In this document: one piece after another, positions 49,144 through 62,400 of the stretch
Numbering within the stretch: position 1 is the stretch's first letter
Layout of the letters: each line of letters begins with the position of its first letter
Assembly: GCF_036417845.1 (NCBI RefSeq)
Contig: NC_089980.1
Span: 40,732,501-40,796,500 of the forward strand
DNA from: Apteryx mantelli
Lineage: Eukaryota > Chordata > Aves > Apterygiformes > Apterygidae
Reading direction: 5' to 3'
DNA: 64,000 nucleotides
Program-made: the position numbers and the translations under genes
Notes under the pieces: generated by a model
What the model saw: only the letters and a program-made list of their open reading frames with translations
Databases searched by the model: none
Told to the model about the DNA's origin: nothing

Positions 49144-52100
49144 ATCTTTATCCACATCAGTATCCTTTCTTTTCACTGATCCCTTTAGTGCAGCTTGTAT
49201 TCTTTGCTGCAATACTAAATCAAACTCCTCCTTACAATCTGATCAAATGTACTATTTCAAAGAGGATCTTATTTCACCGTTAGTTCATATAAACCTCTTG
49301 TAGATGTTCCATATGCTACAAAAATTATTTTAGTACTTCATAATTTGTAAATGCCTTTTTTTCTTTCTGTACTATAAAGTACATGCTTGAGTTTCTCCTT
49401 ATCACTTGTGGTCTTGTCCAGAATGAGGTAAGTGTAATACCAAATATTCACCCAGAATATGTTCCTCTACTTTGCCTACCACCCCACACTTCCCAGTGTC
49501 TGAGATTAAAGAAATTATGGATCATCACACTCCTAGCTCTTGCTGAAAGAAAAAAAAAAAAAGACTCTGCAAAGGGATTCAAAGAAGAATATACTTGGTA
49601 GAACTGTATTAGCTATAGCATATTTAATAGACTGTAAAGGAAAGTTGGGGAAGTAGGAGAAGGTAGGTTAAACTGCTTTGATATTAATGAACACCACATG
49701 TAGGGAGAGAATGGCCAGTGTTAGAAATTTTACAAAAGTAACATGATTTATTTTGAATCTCTGTATTAAGGAGTAGCTCAAGAAGGAGAGACATTACTTA
49801 TTATTACAGCCTGTTCGGACTTTTTTTAATCAGATGCTTTTTCAATGGAAAAACATGTTTTTGCAAAGTTGAATATATTTTTATGGAAATGCTACTGACT
49901 TTGTAATGGGAAAAGAAGGAAAAGATGACGTGCCTTGGTTTGGGCTGACCTGCATAGAGACATTTTGGTTTGTAAGGCCCTGGTACATCACAGGAGTCAA
50001 AAAGTATAAGCATAATAGCAGAAGTAGTCTAGTCCAAGAACCCATGGCAAGAATGATGGGATAAATCATTAAAACTTCTGCTTCCAGGAGGCATTATGCT
50101 ACTGTTGGCAGATGCACTACAGTGTCACATTAACTACATTTTTTCACATTTTTCAAGCAAACTTTTTTCAAATTTTTTTCTTTTCATCTGAAGTTTGGGA
50201 TAAACCATATGTCAAAATATTTGAATTTCCTGTGAAATGGAAATTCTGACTTTTCTCTTAACTACAGAGATTATTCGTAGAGGAGGAACAGAAAAAGCAC
50301 CTATTACTGGCTGACAGTGGACAAGTTTCATCTACCAACTGGCATCGAGTTTAATGAATATATTATTCCACGATAGGATAAACAGGACCATGAAATGGAT
50401 TAATTATTTTACAATTATTTTATACAAAATAACTTTAAAAGAATTGTAAGCAAATTTTCTAAAGGACAAAACTTTTCTACAGAATAAATGGCATGGGCCT
50501 CTTTCACACGGAATACTATCCCTTTTATAAACTTTAAGTTTTAAAATGATAGAAACACTTAAACACTCTAGCATCCTGCACATACACACACAGAGCAACT
50601 CTGAATGTTAAACTTTCATATAAGTTTGTAAAACAAACTTTTGAAAAAGATTAATTTCTCACATCCTATACACCTAAACTTATCCATGTGAATTTATATG
50701 TCAAAAGAACTTTGACCTGTGCCATGTCACTGAACATAATGTAAAAATCTCTCAACATTTTGTTTCAGACACTTTGCTACATGATACCCTCAAACATCTC
50801 AGAAGTGCTTTGAAATTATTATTTTAACATCCACTAGGTCAGTTTTTCAGCTCTAGTCAAGAGTTATCAAAAATAATTCAGTAATTTAGGTACCTGTTGA
50901 ATCACACTGAAGATGCAGAAAGCAAACTCTGCTGCTTGATATGTTGTATCACACTGAAGAGAGCAGTTTTTGATCAATGTTTTTTCTCCTTTCTGGGAAA
51001 AAAATGAGTTCCTTCCTTCTCCTGCTTTACTCTAGCCTGTTCTCAGTGGGTCTGTGTCACAGTGACCTTACACAAAACTAAGAACAACTGCATAAAATGC
51101 TCCTTCGAGTACGGAGAAACTGGTTTGTACAAAGTCCACAGATACTCTTCACACGAGTGTTGAGTACGACGGCTCTGCATCCCTCTCACAATGGTTTAGA
51201 TCTTAGCTTAAACACAGTGTAAAGAGTTGCTTTCTTTTCAGCTTAGAGTGGGTGCCAATCTTCATACAGGCACATGTCTATCTCTTTGTTAAGTGTCTTA
51301 CTGTAAGAATCTATTGTTTTTTGTCTACTTGTTTTTGTTCCCTCAAATGGTCATTTTCCAAGTTCAAGGTAGTAAGCTATAGGGTTTCTATGGAAATTTT
51401 TCTTCAGCACTCCAGAAAACAACACATTTCTCTGTGGTTAACCACTATATATACTTGATATGGCACATTGAATTTCAGGTGCTCAAGGACATATGCTGAG
51501 AGTAAAGCACTTATCTTTCCTTCACCTTATTATCCAGTGGTAAGAAAGTCTTGCTATTGCAAATGGTAAGCATCTAAAAGAAGGTAGAATTGGATCATTC
51601 TTTGTTTACGTGTTTTCAGTATAAAACACTGACTGTGGTACAAGGTCTCAAGAAGCCTATGTATATTGATACATGTCTAAATGCAAGGTGTGGGCTTAGG
51701 GTGCTTAAAACATACTGGACTCAGAATTCACATGCTTTTGTGAAATTTCATTCCAAGTGTAATGTTTTTCAGTATAACTCAGTGTTGGATTTTTAAAATG
51801 TAGTTGGTAGAAAATCTACATTGACCATCTGATAATACCTGTTGGTCTTTAGATTCCAATGCTGAAAATTCTCTCCAAAGATTTTAAACTATGTAGCTGT
51901 GATCTGCCATCAAATACCACTTTGTATATTTATTGTGAAAGCATTCTACCATTGTAATGCATTTATGTTCTCTTGCTATTGAATCTTTGCTTGATTAGTG
52001 GTACAGCTAAACTATTCAATAGTACCCTTATTACTGCCTGTTGTGTAACAGCGCTAAAAGAGTTGCATAGGTGTTTCCATTTCTCGTAAAACCTCGATGT

Positions 52101-55100
52101 GGGAAATTCTGAGCAGAACATCAAGATTCAAACTCTGTGAGGAAAAAGTTGTATAAAATGCCATACCAATCTCATTTCTGTTCTTTGCGTCTGGGACAAG
52201 GATATTCATCACAGAGTGATGAATCACCTTCCTAAGTCATTCACAAAACAAACTCCTCTTTTCAAGAGTGCTTTGATGCCAAGTTTTCCAGCACTCTCAT
52301 CTCAAAATCATCCATGTTAGTCCTATTTGCAGTAGTTCCAAGTGCCTTTTCCATCAAGAGATGATTTGAGGAAAAGGAAGGGGATGAAATAATCCTGATG
52401 ACCAATACCAAGTACAGATTTAGCTACAAAGCAACATGTCCACTGCCAGCACTGCGTATTCTATCTGTGCACATTCTTCACTGGCAAATAAAGCCCTTGA
52501 GCAAAAATCTTGATCTTTCCAAAGACAGACGGGCTGTTGTTACCTTCTCTTACCTTATCAAACATTTGTATTGTGTTCCTTCTCATCAAATGACAGCCTC
52601 AAGTTATTGTACTTGGATTTTTCCTACTACTGATTTTGAGAGCAAATTCTATTCTTAAATGTTGTCCATTATTTCAAAATTTTAACTCATCCTTTTCTGA
52701 AAGTTTTAGTATCTACTGTGACTACGTTTTAACATCTTTAAATTTTGAAAGTATTAGGTTCTGTTTCTAGCACATCCTTAATGTATTCAAAATTATATTA
52801 GCTAGTACATTTAATAAATACACCCCTTTTCCCCTAGTCTTAGCAAGGCCTATAGGAAAAAGTGGAGTTTTTTTCGTTAACCTTTTCAAACTAATATATC
52901 TGACTAGGGCAAGTACTCCTACAGTGATGGGGATCTCTGAACAGTTTTGCGTAACATTTTCCAGGCTTCTGGAGTAGGGTCTGTAGCTAAGACACCCTTC
53001 TCCTCAGCAATCCTCCGCTGTCTGAATTGTCCAGTACAATTTACAGTGAATATATGTTAGAATATTCTGCAACTGCTGTTAATTGCTTGGGGAAGGGGGT
53101 GAGGACTGAATCATACCCCCTTCAGCTGTACTGAATACAGCTGAGAATCTCAGGCATTTACCCCAACTACTGTACTGTTTAGACGATTTGTGTCTTTCTG
53201 ATTTGCATCAGTTTGCATCTCTCCTTTCTCTCCTTCTGCACTATAAAGGAACTGTTGCAAGACATTTACAAGTTTCTTCAAATCCACAGAATCCTGACAA
53301 AAAAAATCCAGGCCAAAGATGACTGATTCTTCATAAATTAGTTAGAATAGCAGCGTTCTACCCTCTTCCAGTTAAATTAGGTGAAAACAGGAACTAAGGA
53401 GGTCGTAGGTCAGAGTAAAGGACGGCCTGAGGCTTCTTGATGTCTTTGACCTATTCCTCTCAGACTAGTATTATTATGCTGACACGTTGCAATAAAATCT
53501 TGTTATATAAATTATTTCAACAGCATAGCCATATTAGAATTATAAAAGAGCTTCTTCAAGCTTTATCAACATCACTTGATTATTCACTTTTTTCAGTACC
53601 AAGTATTTGCACGCAGTATATACACACGTGTAGTGTGCCTTTGTATTTTTATTTTCCTGTTGCAACTTGTTTTGACACAATGAAAACTTGTTTTGAAAAT
53701 ACTCAACGCCCACAACAATCCCTTTTCAGGTCCCAGGCAATAGGATTTGTCCTCTCCTGACTATACAGGCACAGTTAGCTGGCTGTTTTTTTGGAACCCT
53801 AATAATTAACCTTCTGTGTAGAAGATATATATCAGAACTCTCCAAATGATAGGATTTGCTGTTTGTTTATAACAGAGCAAAGCCAAAGATGCTAACATCT
53901 TTTTTTAATAAAACCTCCCTTCTTTTTAAATTCCATTTGTCAGGAGCTATTTTGTTAAACAGTATTGATGATGTTGAATTAAAGGAACTTAGAGTAACGA
54001 ATTGTTATATTTATTGCACTAGTGGGTTTGTATTTAGGTCACATTTCCTAAGAGTGCTCATTAGATCTTTAACAGGTGGTTATATTCTTCCTGCTGTATC
54101 TCTATGGCTTGCATTTAACAATGACTCAGATTAAAAGAATTCAAAGCTACTGAAAAACCATTCTTTCCATACACTTCATACCAATATTCTAGGCATAGTT
54201 AGTTTTTTCATTGTAAACTCAGATCTGAGACATTTAAACATTTTTGTTATTTTTACTATATATAATACATTAAAAACATATTTTACTTGGACGAACCATG
54301 TTATGGTGTCTATTTATTTGCAAGCACTTCACAGCATTCCTCACAAGGCTAAAGATACATTAGCACTCATGATAGAAGGAACAATAAAGTCTCCTTGTTT
54401 TCTTGCAACAGTGGGGTAATAGATGATTAATTTGATGCTAGACATTTTATGACACAGCTATTAGGAGAAAATGACTGTTAAAACAAATTATCTTACTCTG
54501 CAGCTCTAAGATACTAAAACATTTTAAGTGATAACTATTTCTCAGCAGAATGACTTTTGGATGCATAGTTTGAATCACAGTATAACAGGCAGACCCACAA
54601 AATGGATACCTTCCAAATGGCAAAGACTCAGAAACTAATAAAAATCAGGCCTATTATGGCTAAGCTAGACATTCAAAAGGCAACAGAAATTCTAAACCAT
54701 AATTTGAAAATCACAAAAACTGTTATCCATGCATGGCAGCAGAACAATAAAGGTACCTTCCAGGATTCCTTTATCACTTCAAATGTACATATGGATACTT
54801 GGAATGTGTTCATGTTTCTGAATTAAGCTTCTCGATGGTATGCTTTTCGGGATGTGGTTTATAATTTCCTTACTAGGCAGCTTTATCTATAGCAAATATT
54901 TTGCTTTTATGTGAAACATGATGTCTATAGTTCTCCATTTTAGACATCTCCAAAATTGGCAATGTAAAGCACACATTCAAAGTGTTTATACAACAGCAAA
55001 ACAATAGTTCTTAAATTACACTACTGTAACTAGCTAAACACTCAAATGTACAAAAGATTCAGTGCACAATGCCATTATGCTGCCAGCAATTTTTTCCAGG

Positions 55101-56505
55101 TGCCAAATAGATTCATCAAATAATCCCTCTTCCTGCTCTAATATTTCTACCTTTCTACCTTTTCTCCCTCCCAGTCCACTTCCTTTCACTGTGATTTACC
55201 TACAGAGTCTAGTAAACTTCCTACGTCCACTTCTACCTGTCAGTCTATAGAAAGGCACTGTGCAAGTCAGTTTGATGGGCATGACAGTAATCAAGCATCA
55301 ATAGAGTTAGGGGTCTGCAGTAGGCAGCTGTCGAAATACACTTTTAAAAAAGTATTATTGCCTTCAGCTCATTTCATAATATTGCACGACAGAAAATAGT
55401 CTTCAAAATTACAAACAAAACAAAACGTGCTACCAAAACTGTAACAGGAAATAAAAGTACTAGAACTGAAACTAAACACATCTGAAGTCTAAACTTTAAA
55501 TTTCACTCACTTCAGAAAGCTGTTTTCTGTATTTTACTAAGAACGCCTTTTTCCCCCAGAACTTCTTGTTGGAGTTATTACAAGTTCTAATTCAAGTCAC
55601 ATAGAAAGGTGCAAGAAATAGTTATATTTAGACACATTTTTCAATGGTTTGCTGATTACAGAAATAACAGGTGGCTTTACTCCATATGAAGCAATCAGAA
55701 ATAAGAATTAAATTTTAATTTGGTAATACATTCCATTTGGGTCTCTGTTCCAAGAACTAAGATATTGATTCATTTTTATAAATAAAGCCAAGAATTCAAC
55801 ATAGCTCTGCTGTAAAAATTAAGATGACTTTGCTTCCTAACTTACCATAAAGCAAAACGAATCTCAACAACCTGTTCAAATAACAAAACAACCATAAATA
55901 TAATAAAGTAACTAAAGAAAAAATATGAAGGAAAGGGGTTCTAGGGAACTGAGATGGAGTCAAGACTGTAGATCATGATGCACATTGACAAACAACATTT
56001 ATGTTAAAGAAACAGCATAAATAGGGCCACTGCTTTCCCGAAGATGATAATTTTGGTTCCAAGAAAATACATGTTCCCCAAGGCATGGGCCTTCACTGAC
56101 AATTGCAGAAGTAACAGCTGCTGGACATAATTAACGTCCACAGATCACGGCCAGATTGAAAGCAGTAACTACAAAAGAAACCTTTTTGAATCATCTGGAA
56201 ATCAAGATTTTGGGATTTACTCTCCTGTAGATTTTTGATATAGTTATTTGTGAATTTACAAAAGTATATTGCACAAAATACCCTACAGACACAGTGACTC
56301 TAAGTGTCCCAAAACATACATAGCAGAACAAACATCTATTTTGAAAGGTTTATCAATGCCTTCTGCTTGCCAGTTCAAGGGATATTTCACTTCCTTCACC
56401 TTCTCCACAATGTACATAAATAGACTTGCTTCATCAGATGAAGGCTTGCGGTCTTAGATCATAGCAATTTTGTTTCTGCTTTTTCAACTTCCATTTTCCC
56501 CCCAG

Positions 56506-56772
56506 GGATTACTCAGTGCCTGGGGTACCAAGCGTCTGCAGCGACGGCAGGCACTGGAAGCTATCTGTCACAACACCATCGTTCCATTTCCTTGCCAGTG
56601 GATCATGAGAAGGATATTCCAAGGTCATCATGGAAAAATTCAGTCTTTGTATAGTCTTTTTAAATACAACGCTAACTCACAAGAAATTTCCAGTCCTATG
56701 AGCTGCACTGTGACAAGCCTGCTCTATTTTTCCTATTTGCTGAAGTGCCATAACCATATTTTTCCACTTCAG
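56506..56772 (+). other. Exon-like segment of unknown function
   Basis: A pyrimidine tract ending in ttttccccccag precedes the segment, and a good donor (TTCAG|gtaaag) follows it. One frame stays open across all 89 codons (starts GLLSAWGTKR). The first 130 bases keep several CpGs in an otherwise CpG-poor, AT-rich intron. The minus strand also has a 40-codon frame from two Met codons (56509-56631, starts MMTLEYPSHD). I recognise neither product. It may be a noncoding RNA exon, an exonised old repeat, or chance. Confidence 0.25.
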
Positions 56773-57769
56773 GTAAAGGTTAACTTCTTAAAGAGATACT
56801 GTTTATTCAAGACATTTCTTATTTCCTCCTACCTAGGCTACATAAGTGCACACTGAACTGTACTACTGCAGAGCAGTAAATTATTTAGTGGATTTGAAGG
56901 AGAGAGTTGATGCCAGACAAGAAGCAACTAAGAATCTTTTCTAAGTATAAAAGGCAGGGCAATAAATGAGGTGAAATGAGGGGGGAAAGTAGGGACAATA
57001 TAAGTGGTAGGAGAAAGCACAAAAGACTGGACAAGAACCCATTCAGAAGCAAGGCTTGTAAGGAAAGAAGACAAGCGCAGAGATTCAAGAAGAGAGGAGA
57101 TCAGAGAAGTAATAATAGAATTTGAACGATCTTTAAAACATTATTGAATCCCTTAATCGTACTTCAGAGGCTGGAAAAACTTATCATCCTCCCCAAAAAT
57201 GAAAAGTTTCACCACAGATGCATCCATAATGAGTCTGAAAACCAGCATCCCTGAAAACCAAGTTTGCTCACAGGTGAAAGTAGCAATTTCATCATGCCAT
57301 ACACTTTGCTTTGCCAGATCGCTTATCGAAGGGGCCAAAGGCAACATACCAAAACAGAAGAGTCCTGTTTGGATATTCATTAGGACAAACCAGTCAGAAG
57401 GAAAGGAATGAGATGCCATACATCTGTGATTATATAAGACACATTGAAGAAGTTCCTTCTCTTCTCTATTTGCAAGATATGTGTTTGCAAGTAAGGGGAA
57501 ATTCTCAAAAGGTCAGAGATGTCTCCAAATGAGGAAAACCAGACAGGAACAAACTCTGAAAACTTATATGTAAAAACAGAGTAACACAGATAAAAAATGA
57601 GTTTGAGGAACAATTTGATAAATGTATAAAAACTACTAACACACACTTACTAATTTAGCATTGGTTAAGAAACAAAATGCCATGACTGCCAGCTAACTCT
57701 CCCTCCCCCAAACTTGTCAAACAGTACCAAAGCCAAACAAAAAATAAAAGAAATGCCCAGAAGTAATAA

Positions 57770-59475
57770 AGCCGTAAAGAAAAACTAAAATCATTTTTGC
57801 ATGACCTTCACCATGGAGGTGCTTCAAGAGTTTGCCATACCAGAACCCTTCTTTAAAATGGACTTACTGAAAGGTCTGACTAAAGTAGAAATGTCAGCCA
57901 AAAAGGTAAAGAACAAATCAACAAGATACACACTAACAAATCAGCTGGCCCAGATGACTTAAATGCCCAAAAGTTCTAAAGAAACTCAACTGTGAAAAGT
58001 TAAACTCTCAAATAGCCTGTAACCTCTTGCTTAAAACAGGCAGGTACCAGAGAAATATGATGTCAATTAGGAAAAAAAGAAAGAAAAAAAAAGAGAGGGA
58101 GGAAAAAGGGACAGGCAGACCAGTAAACATCCATACTTTACAAATTGGTAGAAACTATAGTAAGAAACGGAGTTAGTGGACTTGAATAAATAAGACATAT
58201 TGGGGAGGAGTCAGCATGGCTTTTGTAATGAAAACTCATTCTTCACAAATCTCTTATTATTTTCTGAAGGTACAAAAAAACACGTGGACAAGAAAGATCC
58301 TAGTGACACACTGCTTGGCTTTCCACAGGCATTTGGAAAAGCTTTTCAAAGGTTTTTTAAAAAATTGAGTTGCCGTAATAGGAGAAAAGGTCCATGACTG
58401 GTAGGTCAAGGTATCAAAAAAAGATAGGAATGAACCATGAATGTAAACAGGGGGAAATCACCAGCAGGAATTGCACAGAAATCGTATTTTGACCTGTGTT
58501 GTTCAACATATTCCTACACGATCTGCAAAAGGGAGCAAAAGAAGATGGCAAAGTTTGCTAATAATAATGATTTAGTCAAGGAAGGAAAATGAGAGCCAAT
58601 TATGAGGAACTGTAGACAGTCATTACAATACTGAGAGATTGCCTGATGAAATAGCAGGTGAAAAGTCAATATTGACAAAAATAAAAGGGAGGTATGTGAC
58701 ACAAACATCTTAATTTTACATACACAAAAAACATGGGCTCTGAAAGACTGATATTAAGGAAATCTTGATGTTAAAATGTCAGTGTACAGCAGAAGGCAGA
58801 AAAGCAAACCAAACATTATTAGAAGCAGAATAAAGCGTTAACCAGACAATACCACTATGTCACCATATAAATACATGGTGAACATATCATGAAAATCATG
58901 CAGAGTTCCTTACCTCAGAAAGAATATGATAGAAACGGTAAAGGCATAAAGAAGTGGGACAAGGGTGATCTGAAATATGGAAAGCCTTCTTTAGAAGGAG
59001 GGAGTGAACAGACTATGAGAAAGGGTGACAGAGGAGATGTGAAAAGGTCTATAAAATCATAAACATTATGGAGGAGATGAGAAGGGATTTATTGTTTGCT
59101 GTCTCTTCTAATACAAGAGCTAGGGGGCAACAACTGGAGCTATCAGGAGTTAGAAATGTAAAAAGACAACAAAGCTAGTTCTTCACACAATATATAGTTC
59201 ATCTGTGCAATCCCTTGCCACAAAAAAGGTTAAAAATGTACTCGAGTTCAAAAACAATTAGTCAAACAGAAGAAAAGCCAATCAGTGCTATTTAGTATAA
59301 ACATACCAATTCTAGACGTAGCAATTCCTGAAGATGGTAGAATATGCCAGGAAAATATCATTACATGCTTGTCCATGCTCTTCCATAGGCATCAGCTACT
59401 GACTATTGATAGAGACACGGTACTGGGCTAAATGCTCAGTTGGACCTAGTATGACTGTTCTTTGTGTTTAACAGA
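57770..59475 (+). mobile_element. Degenerate CR1 LINE, reverse transcriptase and 3' end
   Basis: Landmarks of CR1 ORF2 appear in order: a CTGGCCCAGATGACTTAAAT word near 57,947, GTAGAAACTATAGTAAGAAA near 58,148, GGAGTCAGCATGGCTTTTGT near 58,207, TTCAACATATTCCTACACGA near 58,503, GGCAAAGTTTGCTAATAATA near 58,547, TCTATAAAATCATAAACATT near 59,050 and TTCTTCACACAATATATAG near 59,180. The 3' tail ends in GGTACTGGGCTAAATGC and CCTAGTATGACTGTTCTTTG at about 59,424-59,463. All frames are broken by stops and indels. The usual FADD catalytic motif reads FANN, so it is dead. Divergence suggests a very old subfamily. The 5' end is approximate. Confidence 0.85.
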
Positions 59476-62400
59476 AAGAACTGTAAATATTCCTGAAGAC
59501 AAGACAATGTGGCCTACCTACTGTCTTTACTTAACTGCTTGTTTTGTAATTGATCAAGTCACAGTATTAGATCTGGGCTAAAACTCAGCTCCTTCCAAAT
59601 GCATAGCTTTCTCTCCATCCTTCTCTCAAAAGCAAAGGAGGATATTTTTTGTATCAGGTCTCAACTATAACACCATGCTCTAATACAGATTTAGCAACTT
59701 TGATAAATGCATAATGGAGTTCTCTAAAGAAGCCAGACCAGTCAGTGGATCACAGTATTTTTAGAACAACACCTAATCCTGGTCATCTAAGAAACACCTA
59801 CATTAAATTCTAGTCGTTAATACTATAAAGCAGCTGTTTACCAGCAAAGTGCTGTCATATTCCACTTCTACCAAACTCCTCCAACCTATTCTGTGCATTT
59901 CTCTTGTCAATGTATGACAGAATCCTTTTTTGCAGAAAGAATATTTACTATATACTTAAATATACATATGAACAGATCACCCTCCTATATAATGTCTATA
60001 TAAACACACACACAAAATATTAGCCCAACAGATACTTCATTTTTGCGCACTTCTATAGCACCTACATTCTTCATCTTTAAATACTTGTTTTTCTTTTCCC
60101 ATAGTCAAAGCTTTAATGAGAAGTGACCAGAAACAAGTACCCCAGCCATTCTGTCTTGGCTGAAATCCATATAATGCATGACAGCACTGAAGATCCCTGG
60201 CAGGCACCTGTCAGAAACTAACATACCATATCTTAAGAGTCAGGCTTAATTATCGAAGGAGACATTTAAAGAAAAGAACATGAAAAATATGACTCAATAA
60301 GTGTGACTTTATCATGTATATTCACTCTACAGTGTATTATATGTACAAGTACAATGTAAACACCATTCTGTGAAAATTCTGATTAAAAGCTATATTTATT
60401 AATTAGTATTTTGTCCATTATATCTTACAATCAAAAATATTTTGTTATAAAAGCTTCCCATTAAATCAACTACAGAATGTACTACAAGGACAAATGCAAT
60501 ACTTAAATATTTTAACAAAACATATTCTCTCCATTTACCTTTCTACTTTGGTTTATAATTCTGATCAGAGGACACTCCCACAGAAAATGAGAGTTTTGAT
60601 TTAATGATCTATAAAATCAAATTAGCTTCTTCATAAACTTCACATGGCTGGGTCATCATATCTCTTCTCGCTACGGCTGTCATGGCGTATTGGCCCTTTC
60701 GTGTTCTGAAAAAGAGTCTACCTGGGGCACCAAAACGCCTGCCCTACTTGATTGCAGGCAAGGAAATCACTTTTGTACAGTTTCTGATACAAGAGTCTAT
60801 TGAGAACCAAAGAGCTTAAAAAGTGACCCAGCTCAGCACCCGACCCCTTAGTTTTTGCTTTTCCCTGAGGAGAATCCTTTGAACCTTCTGAATGCTCAGA
60901 AACCACTGAACACACAGTAGTGTAGGGAAGGATGATGTCCCTAGGGTTTGGGCTTCTTTTTCCTACTCTTGTTTTTCTAAACTTCATTCTAATTATATGG
61001 TAATGTTGTAAGAGAGCAGAAGACAGAAAGTCAAGAGAAGAGCTTTCTGGGGAGAATGTGTGTGAATGCAAACAAGCTAATTCTTGGAAATTTATCATTA
61101 AAAGATCCCTAATGTACATGAAACAATCGTGTAATACATTCAAATAGAATTTTTAACTTTTATGAAGAGGTAGGGAAAATACTGTAATACAAATCAAATT
61201 ATAAGAAATAATTATTACATTATTTAAACCTACCAAGGTGAGGAGATTGCAAAAAAGGTGCAATGTTCTTCTGTAAACTTTTTAATGAGATACAAGGTAG
61301 CATAGACAGAAAACAAAAGTTTTGAGGAACTAGAGAAACTTGTTATTTTAAAAGAATGCAAAACATCTCAATGGATGTTCTGCCCTAAATGTGGAAGAAC
61401 TCTGACTTGAAAATAAAAGGTGGATGAGTTGAAAAACTGGCTGATGTCAATATAAAAAAATCCATTAGGGCACTCATATCAAAATATACTGAATGTAACA
61501 GCAAATCACTGACATATTACCCTGAGTATCTCTAAATAGCAACACAATGATGGGGCTCCAGAGCCTGAAGTTCTCCGCTTTTTTTCAAATATCCTTTTAT
61601 TAGAACAACAGATATATTTCCTCTCCTGAAGAAGGAGCATTAAAGCTTAAAGCAGTAATTTCAGCCAAACAGCAACTAGCACCTTTGCATGATACACATC
61701 CTCTCTTTTTATGATATTGAAGGAAAAGGTATTGATGAGGCTGAAAGTGCTACGGCCCAGTGCACCAGCCTGACACTTCCTAATCTCCGCATGGTTGCTT
61801 TGAGCATGAACTGCTGCTGCAGCAGCAGTGGTGAGATATATGTAGCTCACACATGATGTGTTTGCTTCTAATCTTAAGCTGCACTTAACCTTATGGCAGA
61901 GCAACAGCCAATATACAGTTGAGAGCGCTTGAGCCCTTCTAAGCTTTCACCTTTACAGAGCACTGAGTGATATGTAAAATTAACAGCACATTCAGCAAAC
62001 ATCAGTGAATGGCCAGTGTTATTCAGCAATGTTATTCAGAAACAAGCTTTACCAGCCAACCTGATAAAATGAATATGAACCCCAAGAATGACTTTTTTAT
62101 TGTGACACCCATTCTCCATCCTTTTGCTATTTTTAATGATAGGTAGGTGGATGTATGTGGGATAAAAGAGTAAATCAAGTCCTAACTTGCACTCCCTGAG
62201 GTATGACCAAAGCCTACAGAGTAGCACTGGGTCAGACAGAAATTGGCCAGAGTGCATCTAACAACTGAATTTAATTTGTATAAACAAACGAGCTTTATTT
62301 ACAGTATTCCTTCAGAAAATCCCAGGCTTAGTCTCTGCATATTCTTTAGAGACTATATTTATGTACACTTGAATGCCTATTTAAGCAAAAAACCAAGAGA

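Larger units (their letters stand above)
47071..57769 (-). other. BABAM2: BABAM2 last intron, part nearest the final exon
   Basis: This is AT-rich intronic sequence with a (CA) microsatellite at 49,112, short A and T runs, an AP-1 motif (TGACTCA, 54122-54128) and the exon-like plus-strand block at 56,506-56,772 (listed separately). No further BABAM2 exon was recognised; I looked specifically for the conserved residues (WDGNEMAKRAK) that precede the last exon and did not see them. Confidence 0.6.

Noticed and set aside
60718-61143. Open frame of 141 codons on the minus strand
   Set aside because: It ends just before the candidate BABAM2 exon, in another frame, and the peptide is unrecognised with random-like composition.
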